Notes: generated by a model not told the origin, from the sequence alone. A DNA stretch of 64,000 nt from Arthrobacter sp. PM3 (GCF_003352915.1 NZ_CP022314.1:2832579-2896578), one strand, 5' to 3'; shown: positions 41,953 to 50,809, counted from the first letter of the stretch. Numbers and translations: made by a program.

Positions 41953-42654
41953 CTACTCGGACCTGACGTCCGCGGGGTCCACGGCGCCGCCGGTCCACAG
42001 TTCGGTGATCCCCACATTGGCCTGGCCGAGCAGTCCGCGCAGGGTGGAGATGGACAGCCCGACGACGGTGTGGGGGTCGCCGTCGACCTTGCGGATGAAC
42101 GCCCCGCCGTAGCCGTCGATCGTGAAGGAGCCGGCGCACTGCAGCGGCTCGCCGGTGGCGATGTAGGTTTCGATTTCCTCGGCGCTCATCTCCATGAAGT
42201 GCACCTCGGCGGAGGACACGGAGCCCAGCGTCGCCCCCGACCCCCTGGCGATGGCGGCGCCGCCTGCACCCTCGGGGTCAGCCTCGTCCGGGTCCGTGTC
42301 GCGGCAGTCAACGAGCCAGTGGCCGGTGTGCAGGATGCCCATGCTGCCGCTCATGCGGAGCATGCGCTCCCGGGCGACATCGGCGGTGTAAGGCTTGCCG
42401 TGGGCCTCGCCGTCGAACTCGAAGACCGAATCGCAGCCGATCACGATCGCGCCGTCGGCCTCCGGCAGCGACGCGACGGCCTCGGCCTTGGCCCGGGCAA
42501 GCAGCAGGGCGGTGTCATGCGGATCGGTGACCCCGTAGCGGGCCTGGACGGCGTCTTCGTCGACGTCGGAGACAAGCACCTCGTGCCGGATCCCGGCGTG
42601 GCTGAGCAGCTTGGTACGGGCGGGGGACTGGGAGGCAAGAATGAGGCGGGTCAC
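41953..42654 (-). CDS. maf: Maf nucleotide pyrophosphatase
   Basis: 233-residue Maf/Ham1-like protein that hydrolyses non-canonical or dTTP/UTP-type nucleotides. Motifs: LILASQSPARTKLL at the N terminus, DEDAV..., VIGCDSVFEFDGE and the later TVVGLSIS. A 15-residue acidic insert (DTDPDEADPEGAGG) between strands is lineage-specific. It starts with GTG. It lies upstream of accA3, a position shared with other actinobacteria. Confidence 0.92.
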   Translation of the reverse strand: MTRLILASQSPARTKLLSHAGIRHEVLVSDVDEDAVQARYGVTDPHDTALLLARAKAEAVASLPEADGAIVIGCDSVFEFDGEAHGKPYTADVARERMLRMSGSMGILHTGHWLVDCRDTDPDEADPEGAGGAAIARGSGATLGSVSSAEVHFMEMSAEEIETYIATGEPLQCAGSFTIDGYGGAFIRKVDGDPHTVVGLSISTLRGLLGQANVGITELWTGGAVDPADVRSE

Positions 42655-42681
42655 GGCTCCAGCCTAGTTCACCGCGACACG

Positions 42682-42744
42682 GCAACGCGGGGTCACTCGC
42701 GGCCCATGTTCCCCGGCGGGATGGGCGCGGAGTGACCGCGTTGG
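42682..42744. repeat. GCAACGCGGGGTCAC hairpin repeat, copy 2
   Basis: Left arm GCAACGCGGGGTCACT... with GGCCCAT (42682-42706), right arm ATGGGC...AGTGACC-GCGTTG (42721-42743), with a short deletion of two C in the right arm. It ends 1-2 bases before the MMPL stop codon (42746), as copy 1 does at nnaR, so it is the presumed terminator of the MMPL gene. Confidence 0.75.
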
Positions 42745-42745
42745 T

Positions 42746-45301
42746 TTAGCGCGCCCCGACTTGCTCCGGCTCGGCATCCGGCTCCGCCTCGGGGGAGGCC
42801 GCCGCGGCCGGCGCCTGCTGGCGGAGCCTGGCGCCCTCGACGTCGACGTCGGGCATGATCCGGTCCAGCCAGCGGGGCAGCCACCATGCCCTGTCGCCGA
42901 GCAGGTACATCACGGCCGGGACGATCGTCATGCGGACCACGAACGCGTCCACCAGCACGCCGAACGCCATGGCGAAGCCCAGCGGCCGGACCATGTTCAG
43001 GTGCGAGAAGATAAAGCCCGCGAACACGCTGACCATGATGATGGCCGCGGCGGTGACCACGGACGCGGCGTGGCTGAAGCCGGTGCGGACCGCGTGCTTG
43101 GCCGGTTCGCCGTGCATGAAGGACTCGCGCATGCCCGAGGTTATGAACACCTGGTAGTCCATGGCCAGGCCGAAGAGCACACCGATCAGGATGATCGGCA
43201 GGAAGCTCAGCACGGCGCCCGGGTTTTCGACGCCGAACACCGTCCCCAGCCAGCCCCACTGGTAGACCGCGACGACGGCGCCGAACGCGGCCGCGAGCGA
43301 GAGCAGGAAGCCGCCGGTGGCCAGCAGCGGCACCACGATCGAGCGGAACACGAGCAACAGCAGGATCAGGGACAGGCCGACCACGATCCCCAGGTACGGC
43401 GGCAGGGCGTCGCCGAGCTTGGTGGAGACATCGACGTTGCCGGCCGTCTGGCCCGTGAGGCCGATGCTGACGCCGGTGGAGTCTTTGATTCGGCTCTTTT
43501 CGGCGCGGAGGTCGGAGACCACCTGGACCGTGCTGGCGCTGGCCGGGCCCTCCTTGGGGATGACCTGGAACACCGCGGTGCGGCGGTCCTCGCTCAGGGC
43601 GACCGGGACGGCGGCGGTGACGTTGGCCGTGCCGCGCAGGATGTCCGCGACGTCGAGCTGCTTGGAGGTGGCCTCGGCCTCGCTCAGGCCGGCGGGGAAG
43701 TCGCCCACCACCACGATCGGCCCGGTCATGCCTTGGCCGAAGCTGCGCCCCGTGACGTCGTAGGCCTTGAACGCCTGGGATTCGACGGGCTCGGATCCGC
43801 CGTCGGGCAGGGCGAGCCGGAGCTGGCTGGCCGGCAGGGCCACGATGCCCAGCAGCAGGACGCCGGCCAGCAGTGCCAGGACGGGGTGGCGGGTGACCAG
43901 GCCGCCCCAGCCGCGGGTGCTGCGGCGTTCGTCGCGGGCCCGGTCCTCGGCCTCATGGCCGGGGGCGGCGTTGTGCTTTGCCGCCTTGGCCCAGGCGCGG
44001 CGGGAAATCAGCCGGGTACCGATCAGGGACAGCATGGCGGGCGTGAGGGTCAGGGCGACGACGACGGCGACGGCTACGGTTGCGGCCGCGGACAGCCCCA
44101 TGACGGCCAGGAACGGCAGTCCCGGGATGACCAGGGCGGCCAGGGCGATGATGACGGTCAGGCCTGCGAACAGGACCGCGTTGCCCGAGGTGCCGGTGGC
44201 CAGCGCCACGGACTCCTCGCCGTCCATCCCGGCCAGGAGCTGGCCGCGGTGCCGGTTGACGATGAAGAGCGAGTAGTCGATGCCGACGGCGAGGCCCAGC
44301 ATGAGCGCCAGCATCGGGGAGATGGAACTCATGTCGATGGCGCCGCTGAGGGCGAAGGTGCCGCCGACGCCGACAGCCACGCCGACGAGGGCCATCAGCA
44401 GGGGCAGCCCGGCAGCAATGAGCGTTCCAAGCATGATGATGAGCACCAGGGCCGCGATGGCGATGCCGAGGATCTCCGAGATGCCGAAGAGCTCGGAGAC
44501 ATCCTCGGTGATTTCCTTGCTGGCCAGGGCGGTCACGCCCGCGGAGGAGACCTCGTGGGCAATGTCCTGCACTTGCTGGCGCACGGCGGGGGCCAGGCCG
44601 TTGATCGAGGTCTTGAACTGGACCTGGGCGATCGCGGCTGTGCCGTCCTCGGAAACGAACCGCATGCCCCGGGACGCCTCCAGCTGGCGCTTGGCCAGGG
44701 CGAGCCGGGCCGAACCGGCCTCGAGTTCCCGGGTTCCGGCGTCGAGCTTTTCCTGGCCGGCGGCGAGGGCGGCCTTCTGCTGGCCGAGCTGCGCCTCGAT
44801 GACGGCGGCCGGCATGCCGGCCGCCGTCATTTGCTGCTCCGCGGCGTCCAGCTTGGCCTTCCCGGCGGCAAGCTGGGCGGCGGATGCATCAAGCTGCGCC
44901 TTGCCGGCGGCCGCCTGTTGCTCGCCGGCGGCGAGATCCGTGGCGGCCTTGTCCAGCTGCGCCTGGGTGGCGAACGGGTCCACCGTGCCCTGCACGTCCG
45001 GGAGGGTCTTCAGCTTGGCCAGCGCCGCGGCGACGGCGTCCTTGCCGGCCGGGCTGAACTGGCCGTCGTCCGACTTGAAGACGATGCCGGCCGAGCCGCC
45101 GGAGGACTTGGGGAGCTCGTTCTTGAGCTTGTCCGCCATCTGCTGCGTCTCGGTGCCGGGAATCTGGAAGTTGTTCGACATCGAGCCGTGGAACGCCGCC
45201 GCCGCACCGCCGACGGCCACCATGACGGCGAGCCAGAGGGAGATGACGAGCCAGCGGTGGCGGTAGGAGAACTTGCCGAGACGGTAGAGCAACAGGGCCA
45301 T
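42746..45301 (-). CDS. MMPL/RND family exporter
   Basis: 851 residues with 12 membrane helices in two MMPL halves. The first long periplasmic loop (about 115-220) carries an alanine-rich coiled coil of repeating units (KAQLDASAAQL, KAKLDAAEQQM, QEKLDAGTREL). GIDYSLFIVNRHR and LAMDYQVFITSGMRE are the paired MMPL signatures with the proton-relay Asp-Tyr. It probably exports a lipid or hydrophobic compound, using proton motive force. The tetR gene 1 base upstream is probably its repressor. The stop lies against repeat copy 2. Confidence 0.9.
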   Translation of the reverse strand: MALLLYRLGKFSYRHRWLVISLWLAVMVAVGGAAAAFHGSMSNNFQIPGTETQQMADKLKNELPKSSGGSAGIVFKSDDGQFSPAGKDAVAAALAKLKTLPDVQGTVDPFATQAQLDKAATDLAAGEQQAAAGKAQLDASAAQLAAGKAKLDAAEQQMTAAGMPAAVIEAQLGQQKAALAAGQEKLDAGTRELEAGSARLALAKRQLEASRGMRFVSEDGTAAIAQVQFKTSINGLAPAVRQQVQDIAHEVSSAGVTALASKEITEDVSELFGISEILGIAIAALVLIIMLGTLIAAGLPLLMALVGVAVGVGGTFALSGAIDMSSISPMLALMLGLAVGIDYSLFIVNRHRGQLLAGMDGEESVALATGTSGNAVLFAGLTVIIALAALVIPGLPFLAVMGLSAAATVAVAVVVALTLTPAMLSLIGTRLISRRAWAKAAKHNAAPGHEAEDRARDERRSTRGWGGLVTRHPVLALLAGVLLLGIVALPASQLRLALPDGGSEPVESQAFKAYDVTGRSFGQGMTGPIVVVGDFPAGLSEAEATSKQLDVADILRGTANVTAAVPVALSEDRRTAVFQVIPKEGPASASTVQVVSDLRAEKSRIKDSTGVSIGLTGQTAGNVDVSTKLGDALPPYLGIVVGLSLILLLLVFRSIVVPLLATGGFLLSLAAAFGAVVAVYQWGWLGTVFGVENPGAVLSFLPIILIGVLFGLAMDYQVFITSGMRESFMHGEPAKHAVRTGFSHAASVVTAAAIIMVSVFAGFIFSHLNMVRPLGFAMAFGVLVDAFVVRMTIVPAVMYLLGDRAWWLPRWLDRIMPDVDVEGARLRQQAPAAAASPEAEPDAEPEQVGAR

Positions 45302-45302
45302 G

Positions 45303-45992
45303 TCAGTGCCGATCTGGGGAAGGGGTGGCGGGGGAGTGGGATGCGAAGCCGGAGCCCAGCAGGCCCATGGAATCGATCAGGAGCTGGCGCAGGACGGCCA
45401 GGGACGCGGGGCCGAGGTCGCCGCCGCAGCGGGCGAACCACACGTCCATGGCCGCTTTTCCGCAGGAGATCACGGAGCCGGCAAGGGCGCGCAGGTAGAG
45501 CTCGTCGACGTCGCCGCCTGCCGTCAGTGCAAAGCGCTCGCGGGCGGCGTCGATGATTTGTGCGGTGCAGTGGTCCCAGGCTTCCAGTTCGGAGCGGCTG
45601 AGCTGGGGATTGGTCTGGCCCAGGCTGTAGAGCTCGGCCACCGGGGCCACGGTCATGGGATCGGCCAGTGCAACGAGGGCTGCGCGGGCCGATTCCAGGA
45701 TGGGTTCGCCGGCCGGGCGCAGCCGGAACTGCTGGAGCGCGGTGTCCAGGAAACCGAACGTCACCGAGGCCATTGCCGCCTCGGTGCTGCCGAAGTAGTT
45801 GAAGAAAGTGCGGCGGGAGATCCCGGCGGCCTCGGCGATGTCTTCCACGGTGAAATTTCCGGGACCCCGTGTGCGGAGCAGGTCCATCGCGGAGTCCGTG
45901 ATGGCCTGCCGGGTGGCCGCCTTGTTCCGCTCGCGGCGCGAGGGAACGGCGGGATCGCCGGAACCGGCCGGCTGGGATGGCAAGGATGTCAC
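45303..45992 (-). CDS. TetR family regulator of the MMPL exporter
   Basis: 229 residues; helix-turn-helix at about 20-65 (TRQAITDSAMDLL; FTVEDIAEAAGISRRTFFNYFGSTEAA). It starts with GTG and its TGA is followed after 1 base by the ATG of the exporter, so both are one transcript. An inverted repeat just upstream (46006-46028) is the probable operator. Confidence 0.9.
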   Translation of the reverse strand: MTSLPSQPAGSGDPAVPSRRERNKAATRQAITDSAMDLLRTRGPGNFTVEDIAEAAGISRRTFFNYFGSTEAAMASVTFGFLDTALQQFRLRPAGEPILESARAALVALADPMTVAPVAELYSLGQTNPQLSRSELEAWDHCTAQIIDAARERFALTAGGDVDELYLRALAGSVISCGKAAMDVWFARCGGDLGPASLAVLRQLLIDSMGLLGSGFASHSPATPSPDRH

Positions 45993-46005
45993 GCGCTTAC
46001 GCTAC

Positions 46006-46028
46006 GTGCATGTTTGCACTCTGCGCAA
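46006..46028. promoter_or_regulatory. Operator candidate upstream of tetR-mmpL
   Basis: Two overlapping dyads: GTGCA-TGTT-TGCAC (46006-46019, perfect) and TTGCAC-TCT-GCGCAA (46014-46028, one mismatch), 14-36 bases before the tetR GTG. The TTGCAC half-site is shared by both, suggesting alternative or cooperative binding of the TetR. Confidence 0.55.
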
Positions 46029-46088
46029 GTATTTGGAGGGTGGGGGAGCAGGCGCGGAAGTTCCGGTCTCGCCGGCCGGACGGACGGG

Positions 46089-46466
46089 TCAGGCGGACGG
46101 GCTGGTCAGGTAGACGGACTGGCCGGTCGCTCCGGCTTCGTCCTGGGTGAGCGGAATCGCGAAGACCGCCGTGCCGTAGGCGCAGATCTCCGTCCAGTTC
46201 GGTCCGATCGCGGAGGTGTCGAAACGCATGGCGATGATGGCGTTGGCGCCGCGGTGCTCGGCCTCGGCCACCATCCGGGCCATGACCTGCTGCCGGCTGT
46301 CGTAAAGGGCCCGCGTCATTTCCCGCACCTCGCCGCCGCCGAGGGAACGGAAGCCGGCCATGACCTGGGCGGTGATGTCCCGGGACCGGACGGTCAGGCC
46401 CATGACCTCGCCAAACACGGCGTCGATCCGGTGGCCCGGGATGTCGTTCGATGTGACGATCAGCAT
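46089..46466 (-). CDS. YbjQ family protein
   Basis: 125 residues of the YbjQ/DUF74 heavy-metal-binding-like family: MLIVTSNDIPGHRI, then GEVMGLTVRSRDI and the C-terminal half with AEAEHRGANAIIAMRFDTS and EICAYGTAV. Such proteins form pentameric rings; function is uncertain. The C-terminal ~20 residues (DEAGATGQSVYLTSPSA) extend past the usual end. Single gene on the minus strand. Confidence 0.85.
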   Translation of the reverse strand: MLIVTSNDIPGHRIDAVFGEVMGLTVRSRDITAQVMAGFRSLGGGEVREMTRALYDSRQQVMARMVAEAEHRGANAIIAMRFDTSAIGPNWTEICAYGTAVFAIPLTQDEAGATGQSVYLTSPSA

Positions 46467-46639
46467 GCCCTGAGCCTACCCATCCTTAAGGATTCACAGC
46501 GGGATTCACAGGAACATGAAAGGCAGGAAACAGCTATCCCTGCTGGGACGGGTGCAGACTGGAAAGTGCTCCCGGACAGACGTCCCGGACGACCCAACGG
46601 CAAACGCCGTCACCGCGCGGCAGACCCAGGAGACAGTTC

Positions 46640-47194
46640 ATGTCACGCACCACCAAAATCGCGCTCGGCCTCGGCGCTGCGGCCGTGGCCCTGGGCGCCG
46701 GGCTCGGACTCGCCGGCATGGCCTCCGCCACGACGACGCCGAGCCCCACCCCGACCCCCAGCTCAAGTGCGCCAGGCGGCAATTTCGCCGACGGCCACGG
46801 CATGCGCGGCGGGCGCCACGGCCACGGCGGTGCGGAGTTCGGCGCCCGCGCCAAAGAGCTCGCCGCCAAGCTGGGAGTCGACGAGGCCAAGGTCACCGAT
46901 GCCCTGAAGGCCTTCCGGGAGGCCAACCGGCCGGCCACGCCGCCGGCCGACGGGCAGAAGCCGGACCGCGCCGCCATGCAGAAAGCACTGGCCGCCTCCC
47001 TGGCGAAATCCCTCGGCATTGACGAAGCCAAGGTCACCGCCGCCCTGGAGGAGCTCCGCACCGCCGAACAGGCCGAACACGCCGCGGCGCTGAAATCCCG
47101 GCTGGACCAGGCGGTCAAGGACGGCACCCTGACTCAGGCGGAGGCAGATGCCGTCACCAAGGCGGCCGAGAAGGGCGTGATCGGCGGACGCTAA
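46640..47194 (+). CDS. Secreted protein with repeated ASxALG-type helices
   Basis: 184 residues. A signal peptide is clear: positive start (MSRTTK), hydrophobic core (IALGLGAAAVALGAGLGLAG) and MASATTT cleavage region, then a Ser/Pro/Thr linker (TPSPTPTPSSSAPGG) and a Gly/His-rich patch (GHGMRGGRHGHGGAEFG) that might bind metal. Two copies of a helical unit follow (LGVDEAKVTDALKAFRE and LGIDEAKVTAALEELRT), ending with a third helix pair. Such units occur in many actinobacterial exported proteins of unknown role. The ATG follows AGGAGA (46628-46633). Confidence 0.75.
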   Translation: MSRTTKIALGLGAAAVALGAGLGLAGMASATTTPSPTPTPSSSAPGGNFADGHGMRGGRHGHGGAEFGARAKELAAKLGVDEAKVTDALKAFREANRPATPPADGQKPDRAAMQKALAASLAKSLGIDEAKVTAALEELRTAEQAEHAAALKSRLDQAVKDGTLTQAEADAVTKAAEKGVIGGR

Positions 47195-47245
47195 CGCCGC
47201 TGCGGAGCCGGACCTTCGCTCGTCTCAGTCGTTTGTTAAACCAGA

Positions 47246-47271
47246 GAAGTCCCCGGTATTCCGGGGACTTC
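47246..47271 (+). terminator. Terminator of the secreted-protein gene
   Basis: Perfect 11-bp stem, GAAGTCCCCGG (47246-47256) and complement (47261-47271), loop TATT, 52 bases after the stop codon and directly before array B. Confidence 0.75.
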
Positions 47272-47280
47272 CCATCCCAA

Positions 47281-47430
47281 CGCTCCCTCAGTAATTGCGC
47301 CGGCGCGCAGGACGCTCCCTCAGTAATTGCGCCGGCGCGCAGGACGCTCGGTCAGTAGTTACGCCGGCGCGCGGGACGCTCCCTCAGTAGTTACGCCGGC
47401 GCGCAGGACGCTCGGTCAGTAGTTACGCCG
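47281..47430. repeat. Array B: five 32-bp units reaching into a stop codon
   Basis: Units begin at 47281, 47313, 47345, 47377 and 47409, exactly 32 bases apart, starting CGCTCCCTCAGTA or CGCTCGGTCAGTA and ending CGGCGCGCAGGA. Units 1 and 2 are identical; 3-5 differ from them at a few bases. Unit 5 overlaps the 3' end of the minus-strand symporter gene, whose TAA (47423-47425) lies within the TAGTTACG part of the unit. Like array A it has the GACGCTC core, no spacers, and sits between convergent genes. Confidence 0.85.
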
Positions 47431-48844
47431 TCGCGTCCGCCAGTTCGCGCTTTGCGTGTCCGGCCGGGGGAGTTGCGGCGGCGTCGAGGTCGTCGCTGAA
47501 CGGGTCACCGTTGCGCGGCGCGTTGTACAGGTCCTCGTCCAGGATGCCCTGGCGCTTGGCCACGATCGCGGGGATCAGGGCCTGGCCGGCCACGTTGACT
47601 GCGGTGCGTCCCATGTCCAGGATCGGGTCGATCGCCAGCAGGAGCCCGACGCCGGCCAGCGGCAGGCCCAGCGTGGACAGGGTCAGGGTCAGCATCACGA
47701 CGGCACCGGTGGTGCCGGCGGTCGCTGCCGAGCCCAGCACGGAGACAAGCGCGATCAGCAGGTACTGGGTGAAGTCCAGTTGGATGCCGAAGAACTGGGC
47801 CACGAAGATCGCGGCAACAGCCGGGTAGATCGCGGCGCAGCCGTCCATCTTGGTGGTGGCGCCCAGCGGCACCGCGAAGGAGGCGTAGGCACGGGGGACG
47901 CCCAGGTTCCGTTCGGCCACGCGCTGGGTCAGCGGCAGGGTGCCGATCGAGGAGCGGGAGACGAAGGCCAGCTGCACCGCCGGCCACACGCCGGAAAAGT
48001 ACTGCTTGACGGACAGGCCGTGGCTGCGGACCAGGACCGGGTAGACCGCGAACAGCACGAGTGCCAGGCCGATGTAGATCGCCACGGTGAACTTCCCGAG
48101 CGAGCCGATGGTGTCCCAGCCGTATACGGCCACGGCGTTGCCGATCAGACCGACGGTGCCGATCGGCGCGATCCGGATGATCCACCACAGGACCTTCTGG
48201 ATGACGGCGAGGGCCGAGGCATTGAGGTTCAGGAATGGCTCGGCGGCCTTGCCCACCTTGAGCGCGGCGATCCCGACGGCGATCGCGATCACCAGGATCT
48301 GGAGCACGTTGAAGCTCACGGCGGTGGTGGCGACGCCGTCCGTGACGGTGGTGGTGGCGCCGAGGCCCAGGAAGTTCTTGGGGAACAGTCCGGTGAGGAA
48401 GGCCCACCAGTCCCCGGACTTGCCGGCGTACTTGGCTTCCTGGCTGATGCCGGTGCCGGCGCCGGGCTGCAGAAGCACGCCGAGCCCGATCCCGATCAGC
48501 ACGGCGATCAGGGAGGTGATGGCGAACCAGAGCAGCGTGTTCCACGCGAGCCGTGCGGCGTTGGAGACCGCTCGCAGGTTGGAGATGGAGCTGACGACGG
48601 CGGTGAAAATGAGGGGGACCACGGCGGTCTGCAGCAGCGAGACGTAGCTCGAGCCGATGGTCTGCAGCGTGGTGCCGAGGGCATTGGGGTTCGCCTTGGT
48701 GCTGCCCGTGTACTTGGCTATGAGGCCAAGGCCGAGGCCGACGATCAGGGCGGCGATGATCTGGAAGCCGAACGAGCCGGCCCATTTGGGCAGCTGGAAC
48801 CCGGTCTTTCCAGCGGGTGCGGGGGTGCTTGTCTGAGTGGTCAC
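47423..48844 (-). CDS. DAACS family dicarboxylate/amino acid:cation symporter
   Basis: 473-residue GltP/DctA-type symporter with eight membrane helices and two re-entrant loops. Features: SRSSIGTLPLTQRVAE (first hairpin, serine-rich), GATTKMDGCAAIYPAVAAIF (helix 7 region), and GTTGAVVMLTLTLSTLGLPLAGVGLL (second hairpin), then DRxx-type segment DPILDMGRTAVNVAGQAL with the substrate-site Asp/Arg. The serine-rich motif is SRSSIGTLP rather than the usual SSSAATLP, so the substrate is unsure (glutamate, aspartate or C4 acid). It starts with GTG. Its stop codon lies in a repeat unit. Confidence 0.9.
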   Translation of the reverse strand: MTTQTSTPAPAGKTGFQLPKWAGSFGFQIIAALIVGLGLGLIAKYTGSTKANPNALGTTLQTIGSSYVSLLQTAVVPLIFTAVVSSISNLRAVSNAARLAWNTLLWFAITSLIAVLIGIGLGVLLQPGAGTGISQEAKYAGKSGDWWAFLTGLFPKNFLGLGATTTVTDGVATTAVSFNVLQILVIAIAVGIAALKVGKAAEPFLNLNASALAVIQKVLWWIIRIAPIGTVGLIGNAVAVYGWDTIGSLGKFTVAIYIGLALVLFAVYPVLVRSHGLSVKQYFSGVWPAVQLAFVSRSSIGTLPLTQRVAERNLGVPRAYASFAVPLGATTKMDGCAAIYPAVAAIFVAQFFGIQLDFTQYLLIALVSVLGSAATAGTTGAVVMLTLTLSTLGLPLAGVGLLLAIDPILDMGRTAVNVAGQALIPAIVAKRQGILDEDLYNAPRNGDPFSDDLDAAATPPAGHAKRELADATA

Positions 48845-49031
48845 CGGAACACGCTAGGGCTCCGGCCATAACACGGCGAACCGATGTTGAGAAATGTTAC
48901 GGCGCACGATAAGCTCCGGCGGCACGGAACCGCCGAAATTCCGCGCGAATCTGGGGTTTTGTGAAGTTATTCCCGGGGCTAATGTGGCCATTGTCTCGTC
49001 GCCCCGGGCGGCCGTCACGCGAGATGACAGC

Positions 49032-49063
49032 TCGCGGCAATGTTTGGTGAAACACTGCCGCGA
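49032..49063 (-). terminator. Terminator of the DUF885 gene
   Basis: 14-bp stem (TCGCGGCAATGTTT at 49032-49045, 49050-49063, one mismatch) with a 4-base loop, 46 bases beyond the DUF885 stop. The rest of the 264-base gap 48845-49108 shows no gene; it contains the promoter region of the symporter near 48850-48980. Confidence 0.7.
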
Positions 49064-49108
49064 ACTGCCGGCTCGGGAGCGGCCGGTATATTGGGCGCGG
49101 TTGCCGGC

Positions 49109-50809
49109 CTAGCCCAGGAGCGCCCGCTTCAGCGTGTCGAGGCCCACCGACCCGATGTTCAGGGCCTTGGTGTGGAACGCCTTCAGCTCGAAGCCCGGAC
49201 GGGACTCAAGCTCGGCCCGGATCTGCTCCCAGAGCCGCTGCCCGACCTTGTAGGAGGGCGCCTGGCCCGACCAGCCGAGGTAGCGGGTGAACTCGAACTT
49301 CAGCTGGCCCTCGCTGATCGGCAGGTTGGCCTTGAGGAACTCGAAGCCCTTCTCGGACGTCCAGGTGCCCGACCCCCAACGCTCGGGCACCTCCAGCTCC
49401 AGATGCACGCCGATATCGAAGACCACGCGGGCGGCCCGCATGCGCTGCATGTCCAGCATGCCCATGTGGTCGCCCGGGTCCTTCAGGTATCCCAGTTCCT
49501 GCATGAGCTTCTCCGCGTACAGCGCCCAGCCCTCCCCGTGCCCGGAGGTCCAGCAGACGCTCCGGCGCCACTTGTTCAGCAGTTCCCGCCGGTAGGTTGC
49601 CGTGGCGACCTGGAGGTGGTGGCCCGGGACGCCCTCGTGGTAGACGGTGGTGGTTTCGGCCCACGTGGTGAAGGTGTCCTCGCCGGCGGGCACGGACCAC
49701 CACATCCTGCCGGGGCGGCTGAAGTCCTCGGACGGGCCGGTGTAGTAGATACCGCCCTCATCGGTGGGGGCGATCCGGCATTCCAGAGTCTTCATGATGT
49801 CCGGGATCTCGAAGTGGACGCCGGCGAGTTCCGCCACGGCTTTGTCGGAAAGTTCCTGCATCCAGGCCTGGAGGGCGTCGGTGCCCTTCAGCTGCCGTGC
49901 GGGATCGTTGTTCAGGATTTCCTTGGCTTCCTCGATGCCGGCTCCGGGCCGGATTTCCTCCGCCACCCGTTCCTGTTCGGCGATCAGCCGGTCAAGTTCC
50001 TGCACGCCCCACGCGTACGTTTCCTCCAGGTCCACGGTGGCGCCCAGGAAGGAGCGCGATGCCAGGGCGTACCGTTCGCGGCCGACGGCGTCCTTGGCCG
50101 GGGCGACGGGCAGGAGGTCGGACTCCAGGAAGCCCGCAAGCTTGGCGTACGCCACCCGGGCCGCGGCCGTGCCGGCGTCGAGCCTGGCCTGCAGTTCCGC
50201 GGAGAGGGGACCGTCCGCGGTCACGGCGCCGGCGGCGAGCTTCGCGAAAAAGCCGTCCTCGGCGGCGTGCTTGGTGGCCTGTTCGATCACGATCGACACC
50301 TGGCGGGCCGCGGCCACCAGGCCGTCCTGCTTGGCCGCACGAAGCGACTCGATGTAGCCGTCGATCGCTGCGGGCACATTGTGGGCCCGGCCGGCGATGT
50401 GGTCCCACTGCTCCTCGGTGTCCGTCGGCATGAGGTCGAAGATCGCACGGATGTCCTGGGACGGCGAGGCGATGTTGTTCAGCTCGGCCGCGTCCCAGCC
50501 CGAAGCGTGGATTTCCAACTGCAGGCCGAGCCGCTCGCGCATCGCGTCGAGGGTGACGGCGTCGACGTCGTCAACGGGTGCCGCGCCATCCAGTGCCGCG
50601 AGGGCGTCGCGCGCAGCAGCCGCGAATTCCTCGTGGCCGGCGGGGGAGAAGTCTTGGTATTCGGTCTCGTGCCCGGGCAGGCCGAGCTCGGTGGCGAAGC
50701 TCGGATTGAGCCGGATGAGGGTGTCCGTGTAGGCGTCGGCGATGGCGTCGATGGCCGTCCGGGGGCGGGCGGCAGCGGAGTTGTCTGAATCAAGGGTTTC
50801 GGTAGTCAC
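49109..50809 (-). CDS. DUF885 metallopeptidase-like protein
   Basis: 566-residue DUF885 protein, an M3/gluzincin-like fold. The zinc motif is HEGVPGHH (about residues 395-402), matching HExxxxHH-like forms of this family, with the later EGWALYAEKL motif supplying the third ligand. No signal peptide is seen, so it is probably a cytoplasmic oligopeptidase; the substrate is unknown. It starts with GTG. A 92-base gap separates it from accE. Confidence 0.88.
   Translation of the reverse strand: MTTETLDSDNSAAARPRTAIDAIADAYTDTLIRLNPSFATELGLPGHETEYQDFSPAGHEEFAAAARDALAALDGAAPVDDVDAVTLDAMRERLGLQLEIHASGWDAAELNNIASPSQDIRAIFDLMPTDTEEQWDHIAGRAHNVPAAIDGYIESLRAAKQDGLVAAARQVSIVIEQATKHAAEDGFFAKLAAGAVTADGPLSAELQARLDAGTAAARVAYAKLAGFLESDLLPVAPAKDAVGRERYALASRSFLGATVDLEETYAWGVQELDRLIAEQERVAEEIRPGAGIEEAKEILNNDPARQLKGTDALQAWMQELSDKAVAELAGVHFEIPDIMKTLECRIAPTDEGGIYYTGPSEDFSRPGRMWWSVPAGEDTFTTWAETTTVYHEGVPGHHLQVATATYRRELLNKWRRSVCWTSGHGEGWALYAEKLMQELGYLKDPGDHMGMLDMQRMRAARVVFDIGVHLELEVPERWGSGTWTSEKGFEFLKANLPISEGQLKFEFTRYLGWSGQAPSYKVGQRLWEQIRAELESRPGFELKAFHTKALNIGSVGLDTLKRALLG

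Noticed and set aside
42761..45556. A 931-codon open frame on the plus strand opposite the MMPL gene
   Set aside because: Antisense shadow: the translation is rich in Gly/Gln/His/Arg with no fold, and the minus-strand frame is a clear transporter.
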